Below are positions 52,850-62,948 of a stretch of 64,000 nucleotides of DNA, piece after piece. The DNA comes from an uncultured bacterium. Lineage in GTDB: Bacteria > Cyanobacteriota > Vampirovibrionia > Gastranaerophilales > Gastranaerophilaceae. How positions within the stretch are numbered: position 1 is the stretch's first letter; the number at the start of each line of letters is the position of its first letter. The notes beneath the pieces are model-generated. The model did no database searches. It was not told the DNA's origin and saw only the letters and a list, made by a program, of their open reading frames with translations. Made by a program: the position numbers and the translations under genes. The stretch is taken from NCBI GenBank assembly GCA_902795965.1, contig CADBNI010000031.1:1-64000 (forward strand). The letters run 5' to 3'.

Positions 52850-53402
52850 TATTAGTGTTTATGGAACTGTGATACTGATTGTCGTCCGTATCGGGCATAA
52901 CTTTCAAATCAGAAACCGTTCCCGTAAATTTGTAATCTTTTCCTTCCAACGTGACGGGCAAGCCCATTTTTATTTTGTTACCGCCAACAACCGCTCCGTC
53001 TTTTGTAATTTTTGCGGTATCGGTCAAAGTTACCGTTATATCGTACATGTTTGCCTGAGAAACATCTTCGACAACCATAACCTTTTTATTGCTAATCATA
53101 GGCAGAACAACTTTTTTGCGTTCGGCTTTTACGTTCAAAACATCCAAATCAGTATAGGGAACGTTTCTTATGCTGATAAATGTTTTTTCGTCGGCTTTGA
53201 CAGGAATTTCTCCGCCCGTAAGCGTAACCCCTCTGATAAATATTTGAAAAGATATCTTTGAAGTCGCTTCAATCTGTTTATCTGCAGTCTGCCTGAAATG
53301 TTTAAACGTAATAAATCCGACAATTAGAGCAATAATTACACCTGTTATAATGATTAAATCAACAGGTTTAATCTTTTTACAAAATTCATAAAATTTTTCC
53401 AT
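52836..53402 (-). CDS. DUF4330-like membrane-anchored protein
   Basis: The 188-residue protein has one N-terminal membrane helix (about residues 14-33, VDLIIITGVIIALIVGFITF) and a beta-rich domain outside the membrane, ending in a polar Asn/Asp-rich tail. The segment VDLIIITGVIIALIVG and the repeated beta pattern fit DUF4330, a family common in cyanobacteria and clostridia. It sits between hldA and the O-antigen-ligase-like gene in one operon, so it probably acts in surface polysaccharide synthesis or export. Confidence 0.7.
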   Translation of the reverse strand: MEKFYEFCKKIKPVDLIIITGVIIALIVGFITFKHFRQTADKQIEATSKISFQIFIRGVTLTGGEIPVKADEKTFISIRNVPYTDLDVLNVKAERKKVVLPMISNKKVMVVEDVSQANMYDITVTLTDTAKITKDGAVVGGNKIKMGLPVTLEGKDYKFTGTVSDLKVMPDTDDNQYHSSINTNNDVQ

Positions 53403-53413
53403 AAAATTCTCTC

Positions 53414-54418
53414 CTATAATTTATCGACGGCATCAAGGATTTCGTCGATAGTTGTAGTGGCACAGCCGAACTGTCTTACGACAATGCTTGCGGCAATATT
53501 GCCGATAATTGCGGCGGAAACAAAATCCGCACCCGCAGCCAAAGCAAGCGTATAAACGGCAGTAACCGTATCACCCGCACCGGTAACATCAAAAACTTCC
53601 GATTTATTAAATACGGGAATTTTTGTATAATTCTTGTTTGCGCGGGCAACAAACATTCCGTCCGCACCACAGGTAATCAGTATTGCTTTTGCATTGGTTT
53701 GTTCAAGCAATTTGTCACCCGCTTTTTGCAAATCTTCATCATTTTCAATCGAAAAACCAACGGATTTTTGTGTATCGGGAAGGTTTGGGGTCATTGAGGT
53801 TATGTTTTTGTAAACTTCCAAATCTTTTTGTGCATCAACAACAATAATTTTATTATGTTCGTTTGCAAGCCTTATTGTTTCTTTGATAATTTTCGGGGTA
53901 AGCGTTCCGATATGATAGTTTGAAAGAATAATTGCATCGTGTTCGGGGATAGCGCGTTCTATTTGTTTCAAAACTTCCGTTTCGATTTCGGGGCTTAAGT
54001 ATCCGCTTGTTTGACGATCAATCCTGACAATCTGCTGGGTTATTGAAGTTGTAATAGACCCTGAAATTCTTGTTTTTGTAGTAGTTTTGCGTGAAGGATC
54101 AACAACCAAATAACCGCAATTTACGTTTGCTTCTTCAAAAGTTTCTCTAAGCTGTGTCGCTTGAAAATCGTCCCCGCAAACACCGATAACGCTGACTTTT
54201 CCCCCATTCAAGGCTGATGCATTATGTGCAGCATTTGAAGCCGCACCAAGAATTAATTTTGTAGCCGAATGGCGTAGAATAAGAACGGGAGCTTCTCTGG
54301 AGATTCTTTCGGCATCACCGTAAATCATTTCATCAATAGCCAAATCACCGATTACTAAAATTTTCGGCTCGCATAATTTTTTGATATAAGAAACAAGTTG
54401 TTCTTTGTTTACAAACAT
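53414..54418 (-). CDS. hldA: D-glycero-beta-D-manno-heptose-7-phosphate kinase (PfkB family)
   Basis: A 334-residue PfkB-type kinase with DLAIDEMIYGDAERISREAP, the glycine-rich LGAASNAAHNASALNGG and the active-site motif DVTGAGDTVTA (catalytic Asp). It matches the kinase half of HldE/RfaE, without the nucleotidyltransferase half, so the pathway uses separate proteins. The start at 54418 follows AGAGGATTTTT; the frame continues upstream over the pilin gene's end. First gene of an LPS operon with DUF4330 and ligase-like proteins. Confidence 0.9.
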   Translation of the reverse strand: MFVNKEQLVSYIKKLCEPKILVIGDLAIDEMIYGDAERISREAPVLILRHSATKLILGAASNAAHNASALNGGKVSVIGVCGDDFQATQLRETFEEANVNCGYLVVDPSRKTTTKTRISGSITTSITQQIVRIDRQTSGYLSPEIETEVLKQIERAIPEHDAIILSNYHIGTLTPKIIKETIRLANEHNKIIVVDAQKDLEVYKNITSMTPNLPDTQKSVGFSIENDEDLQKAGDKLLEQTNAKAILITCGADGMFVARANKNYTKIPVFNKSEVFDVTGAGDTVTAVYTLALAAGADFVSAAIIGNIAASIVVRQFGCATTTIDEILDAVDKL

Positions 54419-54482
54419 AAAAATCCTCTGTCTGTATATTACCACAAACAAAAAATTTGACAAACCAAACAGATTTTGGTAC

Positions 54483-55187
54483 TTACCAGGGATATTCGGG
54501 AGCCAACTTCCATCCGTCATACATTATTAACAATGCACAATAAAAACCTGCTCTCGAAATACTGCTCGAGTTACTGCAACCGTAATTTACATTTTGCAAA
54601 ATATCGGCTCTTTGCGGATTTTTTCCGAGTCCGTATAAATAATTACCATAACCCCACGGCATTAAACCTCCATCCTTATTAATAAGAAAGAGAAACCAGT
54701 CACGTCCGACTTTGTTCGGTGCAGCAGTTCCGTTCAAATCAATACCTAAAGGTTTGTAACCTTCCGCACCTGTACCGAAAGATAATAAGGTCCCATTCGA
54801 CAATATAACATTATAAGAATCACTAAATATCATATCATTAACAAGAACACCTGCTGCATTATTATATTGTATATTTCTGCTTTTTATCATCAAGTTTTCC
54901 GACTTGACATCTTTTAAATAATTTTTAATATATTTTGAATAAAATTCTTCACCATTAATATCATAATCCCATTCACTAACATATCCGTTGTCAATTTCCG
55001 ACATTTTTACCGCCTGTTCAAGAATACTGTATGTTTGTTTCAAACGATTTACAGTAACATGCTTTTGATAATTTTGCATTAATGTCGGTAGCGTTATTGC
55101 CGCAACAACTCCGATAATAACAAGGGTGATTAATATTTCCGCAAGAGTAAAACCTTGAAATACTTTCATACTGCCTTTAATGCTCAT
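54483..55187 (-). CDS. Pilin-like protein (cassette 6)
   Basis: About 234 residues. The leader SIKGSMKVFQG ends before FTLAEILITLVIIGVVAA. The family motif is DLNGTAAPNKVGRDWFLFL, and the ending CALLIMYDGWKLAPEYPW is a diverged form of the NGWKIP ending. Two ATGs lie together; the second (55187) has better spacing from GGAGG. An exact TTGACA-17-TATAAT promoter lies in the gap to its divergent XRE gene, with a palindrome right after the -10 box. It is followed by hldA on the same strand. Confidence 0.88.
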   Translation of the reverse strand: MSIKGSMKVFQGFTLAEILITLVIIGVVAAITLPTLMQNYQKHVTVNRLKQTYSILEQAVKMSEIDNGYVSEWDYDINGEEFYSKYIKNYLKDVKSENLMIKSRNIQYNNAAGVLVNDMIFSDSYNVILSNGTLLSFGTGAEGYKPLGIDLNGTAAPNKVGRDWFLFLINKDGGLMPWGYGNYLYGLGKNPQRADILQNVNYGCSNSSSISRAGFYCALLIMYDGWKLAPEYPW

Positions 55188-55215
55188 CATTCCTCCAATC
55201 TTTCTTGTTTATTAG

Positions 55216-55260
55216 GTGGTATTTTTACCACATTATAAATTATAAAGTGCATTTTGTCAA
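55216..55260 (-). promoter_or_regulatory. Pilin promoter and palindromic operator, cassette 6
   Basis: On the minus strand TTGACA (55255-55260) and TATAAT (55232-55237) are exactly 17 bases apart. GTGGTA-TTTT-TACCAC (55216-55231), a perfect 6-base inverted repeat, touches the -10 box on the transcription-start side. ACAC and GTGT repeats near the XRE start may form a second site. Confidence 0.75.
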
Positions 55261-55308
55261 GTGCAAAAAGTAACAAATATAACACAATATAGTGTAAAAG
55301 GTGTTAAA

Positions 55309-55635
55309 ATGAACAGTGATGAAATAATAAGAAAAAATATAGGTTTAAAAATAAAAGCGGCACGTGTTAATAAAGGCTATACACAGTATATGCTTGCCGA
55401 AAAAGTAGAAATGGACGAAAAGCAGTTGTCGAGACTTGAAGCAGGAAAACATTTCCCGACCTTGAAAACTCTTATTGCAATAAGCAAAGAGCTTGATATG
55501 AATTTGGGTGATTTTGACAATAATCGAGATTTAAAAGATGTTGCATATTACACACTCGTTGATATTTTGAGAACAGCAACCCCCAAGGAATTAAAAAAAT
55601 ACCTTACAATAATCAAAACAATCAAGGAAACCTAA
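55309..55635 (+). CDS. XRE-family HTH regulator paired with the pilin at 54483 (cassette 6)
   Basis: A 108-residue protein: helix-turn-helix at about residues 11-66 (GLKIKAARVNKGYTQYMLAE, then LSRLEAGKHFPTLKTL) and the tail TATPKELKKYLTIIKTIKE. It is clearly related to the regulator at 14827 over its whole length (both share EMDEKQL). I start at the ATG at 55309, after AAAAGGTG; an earlier GTG at 55261 lies in the promoter region. Convergent with infB, three bases apart. Confidence 0.86.
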   Translation: MNSDEIIRKNIGLKIKAARVNKGYTQYMLAEKVEMDEKQLSRLEAGKHFPTLKTLIAISKELDMNLGDFDNNRDLKDVAYYTLVDILRTATPKELKKYLTIIKTIKET

Positions 55636-55638
55636 TTT

Positions 55639-58110
55639 TTATAAACTTTGTCTTTCAACTTCTTCGGTTGTAGAAACTTCGATTATGTCACCGACTTCGA
55701 TATCGTTCCATTTTGCAAACGAAATACCGCATTCAAAACCTTGCGCAACCTCTTTTACATCATCTTTAAAACGTTTCAACTGGTCTATTGCACCGCGGAA
55801 AATCTCTTTGCCGTCACGCAAAAGAACCGCATCTTTACTTCTTACAATCTTGCCTTCCGTTACATAACAACCCGCAATTCTTGTTGTCTTACCGATTGTA
55901 AATATCTGACGGACTTCTGCTTTACCGAGTTCAACTTCTTTAATTTCGGGTTCAAGCAGCGAAAGCATTGTCTTTTCGATATCTTCCAAAATCTGATAAA
56001 TAATATCGTATTTCTTAATCGTTACCCCTTCTTTTTCCGCTGCGGCAAGCGCGTTTGAATCCTCTTTTACCGTAAAGCCCAAAATCAAAGCGTTTGATGC
56101 CGAAGCCAACATAACATCAGCCTCCGAAATATCACCGACACCAACGTGAATAATTTTTGTCTTAATCTCTGTCGATTCAAGTTGCGCAATCGCCTGCGAA
56201 ACAGCCTCAGCCGAACCGTTTGTATTAGCCTTAATAATCAAATTCAACTGCGGAATATCGTCTTCACCCGCAACCGCTTCGCGGCGGACATGTGCGGGCA
56301 GCATTGCATCAAGACGTTTGTCGCGTTCTTTTTCTTTGCGTTCGGCAACGATTTGTTTCATTTCTTTTTCGTTCTTAACAACTTCAAAATAATCACCCGC
56401 CTGAGGAACTTCCGTCAAACCGAGAATTTCAACAGGGGTGGAAGGTTCTGCTTTTTGGATTCTTTCACCCGCATCGGACAACAACGCTCTAACCCTTCCG
56501 CAAGCAGTACCGACAACGATACAGTTACCTACGCGCAAAGTTCCGTTTTGAACCAAAAGGGTAGCAACAGGGCCTTTTCCCTTATCCAAATTTGCCTCAA
56601 TAACAACACCTGATGCCTCTGCCTTTGGATTAGCCTTCAAATCCTGAACATCAGCAACAAGTAAAATGTATTCCAAAAGTTCATCAATACCCGTACCCTG
56701 CAACGCGGAAACCTTAACGGTAATCGTATCACCGCCCCATTCTTCGGGAACAAGCCCGTGTTCGGTCAACTGTTGTAAAATTTTATCGGGATTTGAATCG
56801 GGTTTATCAATCTTATTTACCGCAACAATAATGGGAACTTCCGCAGCTTTTGCGTGATTTATAGCCTCGATTGTCTGGGGCATAATACCGTCATCGGCAG
56901 CAACAACAAGAATTGCGATATCAGTCGCTTTTGCACCGCGCGCCCTCATTTCCGTAAACGCTTCGTGACCCGGAGTATCGACAAACACAATTTTCTTTTC
57001 CTGTTTGTTGTCCAAATAAACCGTATAAGCACCGATAGATTGGGTAATACCACCAACTTCGGTTGCGACAATTTTATGTTTGGAAGCTCGGATACTGTCT
57101 AACAGTGTCGTTTTACCGTGGTCAACGTGACCCATAATACTTACAACCGGTGCGCGTTTTTTAAGTAATTTTTTATCAACTTCGGTTAATTTTTTAACTT
57201 TTTCTTCTTTTTCGAGTTCTTCTTCCATATAAGCCTCAAGGTCTTCATCAAGAACTTCAAGCTCGTATTCGGCACAAATCTTTTTGATTACGTCAATATC
57301 AATAAGCTGGTTGACGGTTGCCATAATTCCCTGAAACATAAGAAATTTAATAATTTCTGCGGGAGTTTTTTGAATTTTTTCCGAAAGTTCGCTTATGGTC
57401 ATGGCTCTGTTAACAACAATTTGAGTAACTGCCTGAGCTTCTTCCTCTTTGTGAGAACGTTTTTTATGCTTTTGAGCCGCTGCTTTTTCAAGCGAAATTC
57501 TTTCCTGTTCTTCTTTTTTAGAGTTAAAATCTTTTCCTTTTTTCTTGTTATCGGTACGACGTCTGCCCTGACCTTTGTTTTCGTAAATATCCTGTGAAAT
57601 TATTGTTCTTTGAATAGGTTTTCTTTCGCCGGACGGTTTTTCAAACGGTTTTTTATCGGGACGAGCAGGTTTTTCGCCTCTCGGAGGTCTTTGAGGTCTT
57701 TCCGGTCTTTCACCTCTCGGTCTTTCGGGACGTTTTTCTCCGTCACGGGGAGCGCGTCTTACGATTTCAAGACGATTAAGAACAGTTTTCGGTTTTACGA
57801 TTTCAACTTTTGGTGTTGATACTTTTTTTACCGGTTCGGTTTTTTCGACTTTTTCTTCTTTTTTAGGTTCTTCTTTAACGACTTCGGGAGCTTTGGATTT
57901 TTTAACGACAAATGCTTTAGGTTTTTTCGCCTGTTGTTTTACTCCGCCCGAAGCGATAAAATCTTTCAGCTTCTTCACCTGATCAACCGTAACCGTACTG
58001 GAATGAGTTTTGCCCGTAATTGAAATCTGTGCAAATTTTTCAAGAACTTCTTTACTCGAAAGTCCCATTTCTTTAGCTAATTCGTTTATTCTGATTGTAT
58101 CAAAACTCAT
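55639..58110 (-). CDS. infB: Translation initiation factor IF-2
   Basis: The 823-residue GTPase has an N-terminal IF2N domain ([20 protein letters not shown]), a long Lys/Pro/Arg-rich linker (about 55-215), a second IF2N domain (about 230-280) and the G domain with [14 protein letters not shown] (about 328), DTPGHEAF and NKID. The C-terminal domains that bind initiator tRNA follow. It overlaps the ylxR gene by 11 bases. nusA, often just before ylxR, is replaced here by prfA. Confidence 0.97.
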   Translation of the reverse strand: MSFDTIRINELAKEMGLSSKEVLEKFAQISITGKTHSSTVTVDQVKKLKDFIASGGVKQQAKKPKAFVVKKSKAPEVVKEEPKKEEKVEKTEPVKKVSTPKVEIVKPKTVLNRLEIVRRAPRDGEKRPERPRGERPERPQRPPRGEKPARPDKKPFEKPSGERKPIQRTIISQDIYENKGQGRRRTDNKKKGKDFNSKKEEQERISLEKAAAQKHKKRSHKEEEAQAVTQIVVNRAMTISELSEKIQKTPAEIIKFLMFQGIMATVNQLIDIDVIKKICAEYELEVLDEDLEAYMEEELEKEEKVKKLTEVDKKLLKKRAPVVSIMGHVDHGKTTLLDSIRASKHKIVATEVGGITQSIGAYTVYLDNKQEKKIVFVDTPGHEAFTEMRARGAKATDIAILVVAADDGIMPQTIEAINHAKAAEVPIIVAVNKIDKPDSNPDKILQQLTEHGLVPEEWGGDTITVKVSALQGTGIDELLEYILLVADVQDLKANPKAEASGVVIEANLDKGKGPVATLLVQNGTLRVGNCIVVGTACGRVRALLSDAGERIQKAEPSTPVEILGLTEVPQAGDYFEVVKNEKEMKQIVAERKEKERDKRLDAMLPAHVRREAVAGEDDIPQLNLIIKANTNGSAEAVSQAIAQLESTEIKTKIIHVGVGDISEADVMLASASNALILGFTVKEDSNALAAAEKEGVTIKKYDIIYQILEDIEKTMLSLLEPEIKEVELGKAEVRQIFTIGKTTRIAGCYVTEGKIVRSKDAVLLRDGKEIFRGAIDQLKRFKDDVKEVAQGFECGISFAKWNDIEVGDIIEVSTTEEVERQSL

Positions 58111-58345
58111 TTATTAATTTTCCTTTCAGCTCTTGCGGTACGGAGGTTTTCAAGATTTTAGAGATTTTATTTTTTTTGAAAGCGGCCTCTATACAAGAAT
58201 TATTATAGCAAAGATATACCGATCTGCCAAATTTTTTGTTGTCGGGGTTTATAATTATTGTGCCGTCTGCATTTGAGCGTGTTATCTTAATCAATTCATC
58301 TCTGTTTTTCAGTTGACCGCAGCCTGCACATTTTCTTATAACCAC
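58100..58345 (-). CDS. ylxR: YlxR (DUF448) family protein
   Basis: A short 81-residue RNA-binding-type protein. The family signature RKCAGCGQLKNRDELIKI opens it, and GRSVYLCYNNSCIEAAFKKN follows, giving four cysteines. It lies directly upstream of infB, its usual place, and its ATG overlaps the prfA stop by one base. Members have been linked to regulation or RNase P activity; its role here is unknown. Confidence 0.92.
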   Translation of the reverse strand: MVIRKCAGCGQLKNRDELIKITRSNADGTIIINPDNKKFGRSVYLCYNNSCIEAAFKKNKISKILKTSVPQELKGKLINEF

Positions 58346-59427
58346 TAATTTACCTCTGCAAGTTTTTCCAACTTTAATTTTTGATCGTGTTCAACCAACA
58401 AGTTGATTAGTTCGTCCAAATCACCGTCAATAACAGTGTTTACATTTAAGTTATGATTTATTCTGTGATCGGTCAGGCGACCCTGCGGGAAATTATAGGT
58501 TCTGATACGTTCGGATCTGTCACCCGTACCGACCTGAGAACGGCGCAAGTCCGTAATTTCCTGCATTTGTTTTTGAACTTCCATATCGTATAGTTTAGCT
58601 TTCAAAATTTGCATTGCACGTTCTTTGTTTTGAAGCTGTGAACGTTCTTCCGTACAGAAAATCATAATTCCCGTAGGTTTGTGAAAAAGACGTGCGGCAG
58701 TTTCGACTTTGTTTACGTTTTGACCGCCTGCGCCTCCCGAACGTGCAGTGGACATTTCGATATCTTCGGGTCTGATTTCGATTTCGACATCATCAACTTC
58801 GGGCATAACGGCAACCGTTGCGGTAGAGGTATGAACCCTTCCTTGGGATTCGGTTACGGGAACACGCTGAACACGGTGAACTCCCGATTCGTATTTAAGT
58901 CTTGAATAAATACTGTCACCTTTCATTGAAATAATAATTTCGGAAAAACCGCCCGCTTCGCATTCGGTTTTGCTCAAAATTTGAGTTTTCCAGCCCTGCT
59001 TGTCGGCATAACGCATATACATTCTTGCTAAATCGCCCGCAAAAATGTTTGCCTCGTCACCGCCTGCACCGCCTCTGATTTCGAGCATAATATCCTTGTC
59101 GTCCATAGGATCGCGCGGAAGAAGAAGAACTTTCATTCTTTCTTCAATAACGGGAATTTTTGCCTCATTTTCTTCCATTTCGGCTTTCAAAAATGCCCTC
59201 ATTTCTTCATCGGTTTCCGAATGAATCATTTCCTTTGCATCTTCGATAGCCTGAGTAACCTGTTGCCATTCATGATAAATATTAACCGTTTCTTCCATTG
59301 ATTTACGTTGTTTGGAAAGTTCTTTAAACTTGTTATAATCCTGAATTACAGCGGGATCGGAAAGTGTTTCGCCCAATTCTACGTATTTTTGTTCAATTTG
59401 TTTGATTTGTTCTACTATATCGTTCAT
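58345..59427 (-). CDS. prfA: Peptide chain release factor 1
   Basis: RF1 ends translation at UAA and UAG. The catalytic loop is [14 protein letters not shown] (about residue 230), followed by [40 protein letters not shown] marks the RF1 type. The GGQ surroundings differ from the common GAGGQHVNTTDSA form and match the cyanobacterial one I know, which supports the proposed relationship. The length of 360 is normal. It starts the prfA-ylxR-infB operon; the methyltransferase gene prmC is not adjacent. Confidence 0.95.
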   Translation of the reverse strand: MNDIVEQIKQIEQKYVELGETLSDPAVIQDYNKFKELSKQRKSMEETVNIYHEWQQVTQAIEDAKEMIHSETDEEMRAFLKAEMEENEAKIPVIEERMKVLLLPRDPMDDKDIMLEIRGGAGGDEANIFAGDLARMYMRYADKQGWKTQILSKTECEAGGFSEIIISMKGDSIYSRLKYESGVHRVQRVPVTESQGRVHTSTATVAVMPEVDDVEIEIRPEDIEMSTARSGGAGGQNVNKVETAARLFHKPTGIMIFCTEERSQLQNKERAMQILKAKLYDMEVQKQMQEITDLRRSQVGTGDRSERIRTYNFPQGRLTDHRINHNLNVNTVIDGDLDELINLLVEHDQKLKLEKLAEVN

Positions 59428-59493
59428 ACTTCGATTGTAACAGGAACATGAAAATTTTCAAATTTACCGTTCAAATTTCATAATAACAGATGA

Positions 59494-59522
59494 TTGAACT
59501 TTTTTTGTTATTAACACATAAT
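59494..59522 (+). promoter_or_regulatory. Promoter of the TerC-like gene
   Basis: TTGAAC and CATAAT are 17 bases apart and lie 21 bases before the start codon at 59544, which has the ribosome-binding site ATGGAG. Confidence 0.55.
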
Positions 59523-59543
59523 TGGTTGTAATGGAGAAAATTT

Positions 59544-60602
59544 ATGCTTGAATATTTTTTAGAATCTTATATTATAACCATAGTCGGTTTGACAAGTGCT
59601 TACTTTTGGGGCGAACACGTACACCCCGGAAGCGGGTTAATTTGTATATTTATCGCACTTGTTTTAGGTGTTTTGGAAATAAGTCTGTCATTCGACAATG
59701 CCGTTATTAACGCAATGAAACTCGAAAAAATGTCTCCGCTCTGGCGTCACAGATTTTTGACCTGGGGTATAGTTATTGCCGTATTCGGAATGAGATTTTT
59801 GTTCCCGATACTCGTTGTTTCGATTTTTGCAAAATTAAGTATGCTTGAAGTCACCAAAATTGCTCTGACAAATGCGGACAAATACGCTCATTATCTGCAA
59901 CAAACACATGCTCCGATAGTTACGTTCGGCGGAATGTTTCTTATTATGTTGTTTCTTAACTACTTTTTCAATCACGAAAAAGAAGTTCACTGGATAAGAC
60001 CGATTGAAAATTGGCTTGCGCATCTTGACTACATGCGCGGAATAGAAGTCTTGATTTCATTTCTTATGCTGCTTGCAACCCAATATTTTGTACCCGAAGA
60101 ACAAAAAATGGCTGTAACCGTTGCAGGAATTTGGGGGGTAATTACATATTTAGCAATAGACGGTTTTACTCATTATCTTGAAAAACACGAACAAATGCGT
60201 ATAGACAAATGTGCCGTACAGGGTGCTGCCTGCACAGGATTTGTAAGTTTTCTTTACCTTGAACTTATTGATGCATCATTCTCGCTTGACGGAGTTTTGG
60301 GAGCGTTTGCCCTGAGTAACGACATAATCATAATCTCAATAGGACTTGCGATAGGTGCAATTTTTGTACGTTCGTTAACAATTATGTTAGTCGAAAAGAA
60401 AACCCTCAAACAATTTTTGTATCTTGAACATGGCGCACACTGGGCAATCGGGGCGTTAGCTTGTCTGATGCTTGTTTCAACCGTAAAAGAGATACCCGAA
60501 ATTGTTACCGGCGGAATAGGGCTTGCATTTATAATTCTTTCGTTAATTTCATCAATTTTACACAACAAAAAACAGGAAAGATTATTGGCAAAAAATGATT
60601 AA
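59544..60602 (+). CDS. TerC/DUF475-family membrane protein
   Basis: The 352-residue membrane protein has about nine hydrophobic helices. Two acidic, repeat-related motifs mark the family: LEISLSFDNAVINAMK (about residues 49-64) and LELIDASFSLDGVLGAF (about 237-253). They resemble the Asp/Glu metal site of TerC-like proteins. DUF475 proteins are linked to tellurium resistance clusters or to metal handling; here no other ter gene is near. Probable metal transport or metal homeostasis. Confidence 0.85.
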   Translation: MLEYFLESYIITIVGLTSAYFWGEHVHPGSGLICIFIALVLGVLEISLSFDNAVINAMKLEKMSPLWRHRFLTWGIVIAVFGMRFLFPILVVSIFAKLSMLEVTKIALTNADKYAHYLQQTHAPIVTFGGMFLIMLFLNYFFNHEKEVHWIRPIENWLAHLDYMRGIEVLISFLMLLATQYFVPEEQKMAVTVAGIWGVITYLAIDGFTHYLEKHEQMRIDKCAVQGAACTGFVSFLYLELIDASFSLDGVLGAFALSNDIIIISIGLAIGAIFVRSLTIMLVEKKTLKQFLYLEHGAHWAIGALACLMLVSTVKEIPEIVTGGIGLAFIILSLISSILHNKKQERLLAKND

Positions 60603-61473
60603 ACTTCCTATGATTTCATTTGTCGTAACCTCATACAATTACGAAAAATATCTTTTAAAAACACTTGAAAGCATAAAATCACAAACCTACAAAAATTTTG
60701 AAATAATAATAGTTGACGACTGTTCAAGCGATAATTCCGTAAAAGTTGCCGAAGATTTTATCGCAGATAATCAGGATTTAAGAATTACGCTGATAACTTC
60801 CGAAAAAAATTGCGGACAATTAAGCGCAATGATAAAAGGACTGAATTGTGCAAAGGGTCAGTTTGTAAGTTTTGTCGACAGTGATGATGTCTTGTTCCCG
60901 GAATATGCTCAAAGTCATATAAAAACGCACCTTGAAACCTCGGTTGCATTTACTTCCTGTCAAATTGCCGAGATTGGGGAAGACGATGAACTTCACACGC
61001 TAAATTCAATTTCGTCACCTCACTGCGACACGCTTGACAAATTGTTTGCGGGCGAAAACTTTAATAAAAAAGTTCTGAAAAACAAGCGATTCGGAGGCTG
61101 GTATTGGTCGCCAAACAGTTCGGCAATGTTTCGTAAAGCCTCAATAGAGATTATATCGGATTACAAGAATACGGAAAGTTGGAAAATCTGCCCGGATAAA
61201 TTTTTGTTTAATTTCGCACATCTGATAGGTGGTTCTGCGATTATTTATACGCCGTTGGTCGGTTACAGACGTCACAAAAATAATGCGGGCAACTGCACGC
61301 TTGTGACGGGAAACAAAAGACTTCACAGTGATTACACGACAAAAATCAATATAAAAAATAATATAAAAATTCGTCCCGAAACAATAAAATTTTTGTGGCA
61401 AGAACGTCAAAAAATCGGCAAAAGAAATACCGCCAAACTAATTTTGACGGTAATTCTTTCTTGTATTTTTTAA
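60595..61473 (+). CDS. Family 2 glycosyltransferase
   Basis: The 292-residue GT-A enzyme starts with SFVVTSYNYEKYLLKTLESI, has DDCSSDNS (about residues 41-48) and the metal-binding SFVDSDDV (about 93-100) and a later GWYWSPNSSAMFRK acceptor-side segment. No membrane helix is seen except a weak one at the end (TVILSCIF). It overlaps the TerC-like gene by eight bases, so they are cotranscribed. The sugar it transfers is unknown; surface polysaccharide is likely. Confidence 0.87.
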   Translation: MIKLPMISFVVTSYNYEKYLLKTLESIKSQTYKNFEIIIVDDCSSDNSVKVAEDFIADNQDLRITLITSEKNCGQLSAMIKGLNCAKGQFVSFVDSDDVLFPEYAQSHIKTHLETSVAFTSCQIAEIGEDDELHTLNSISSPHCDTLDKLFAGENFNKKVLKNKRFGGWYWSPNSSAMFRKASIEIISDYKNTESWKICPDKFLFNFAHLIGGSAIIYTPLVGYRRHKNNAGNCTLVTGNKRLHSDYTTKINIKNNIKIRPETIKFLWQERQKIGKRNTAKLILTVILSCIF

Positions 61474-61547
61474 TTTTAAATTTTATATAACGGAACACCG
61501 CCTCTTTTACTTTTTTAGCGGAAGTTTTGCGCTCCCGCAAATCCGTA

Positions 61548-62897
<1,350 letters not shown>

Positions 62898-62948
62898 TCA
62901 TGTCAAAAATTTTTCTTCACTTGAGTTATAACAGAAGAAGGTGCTCAC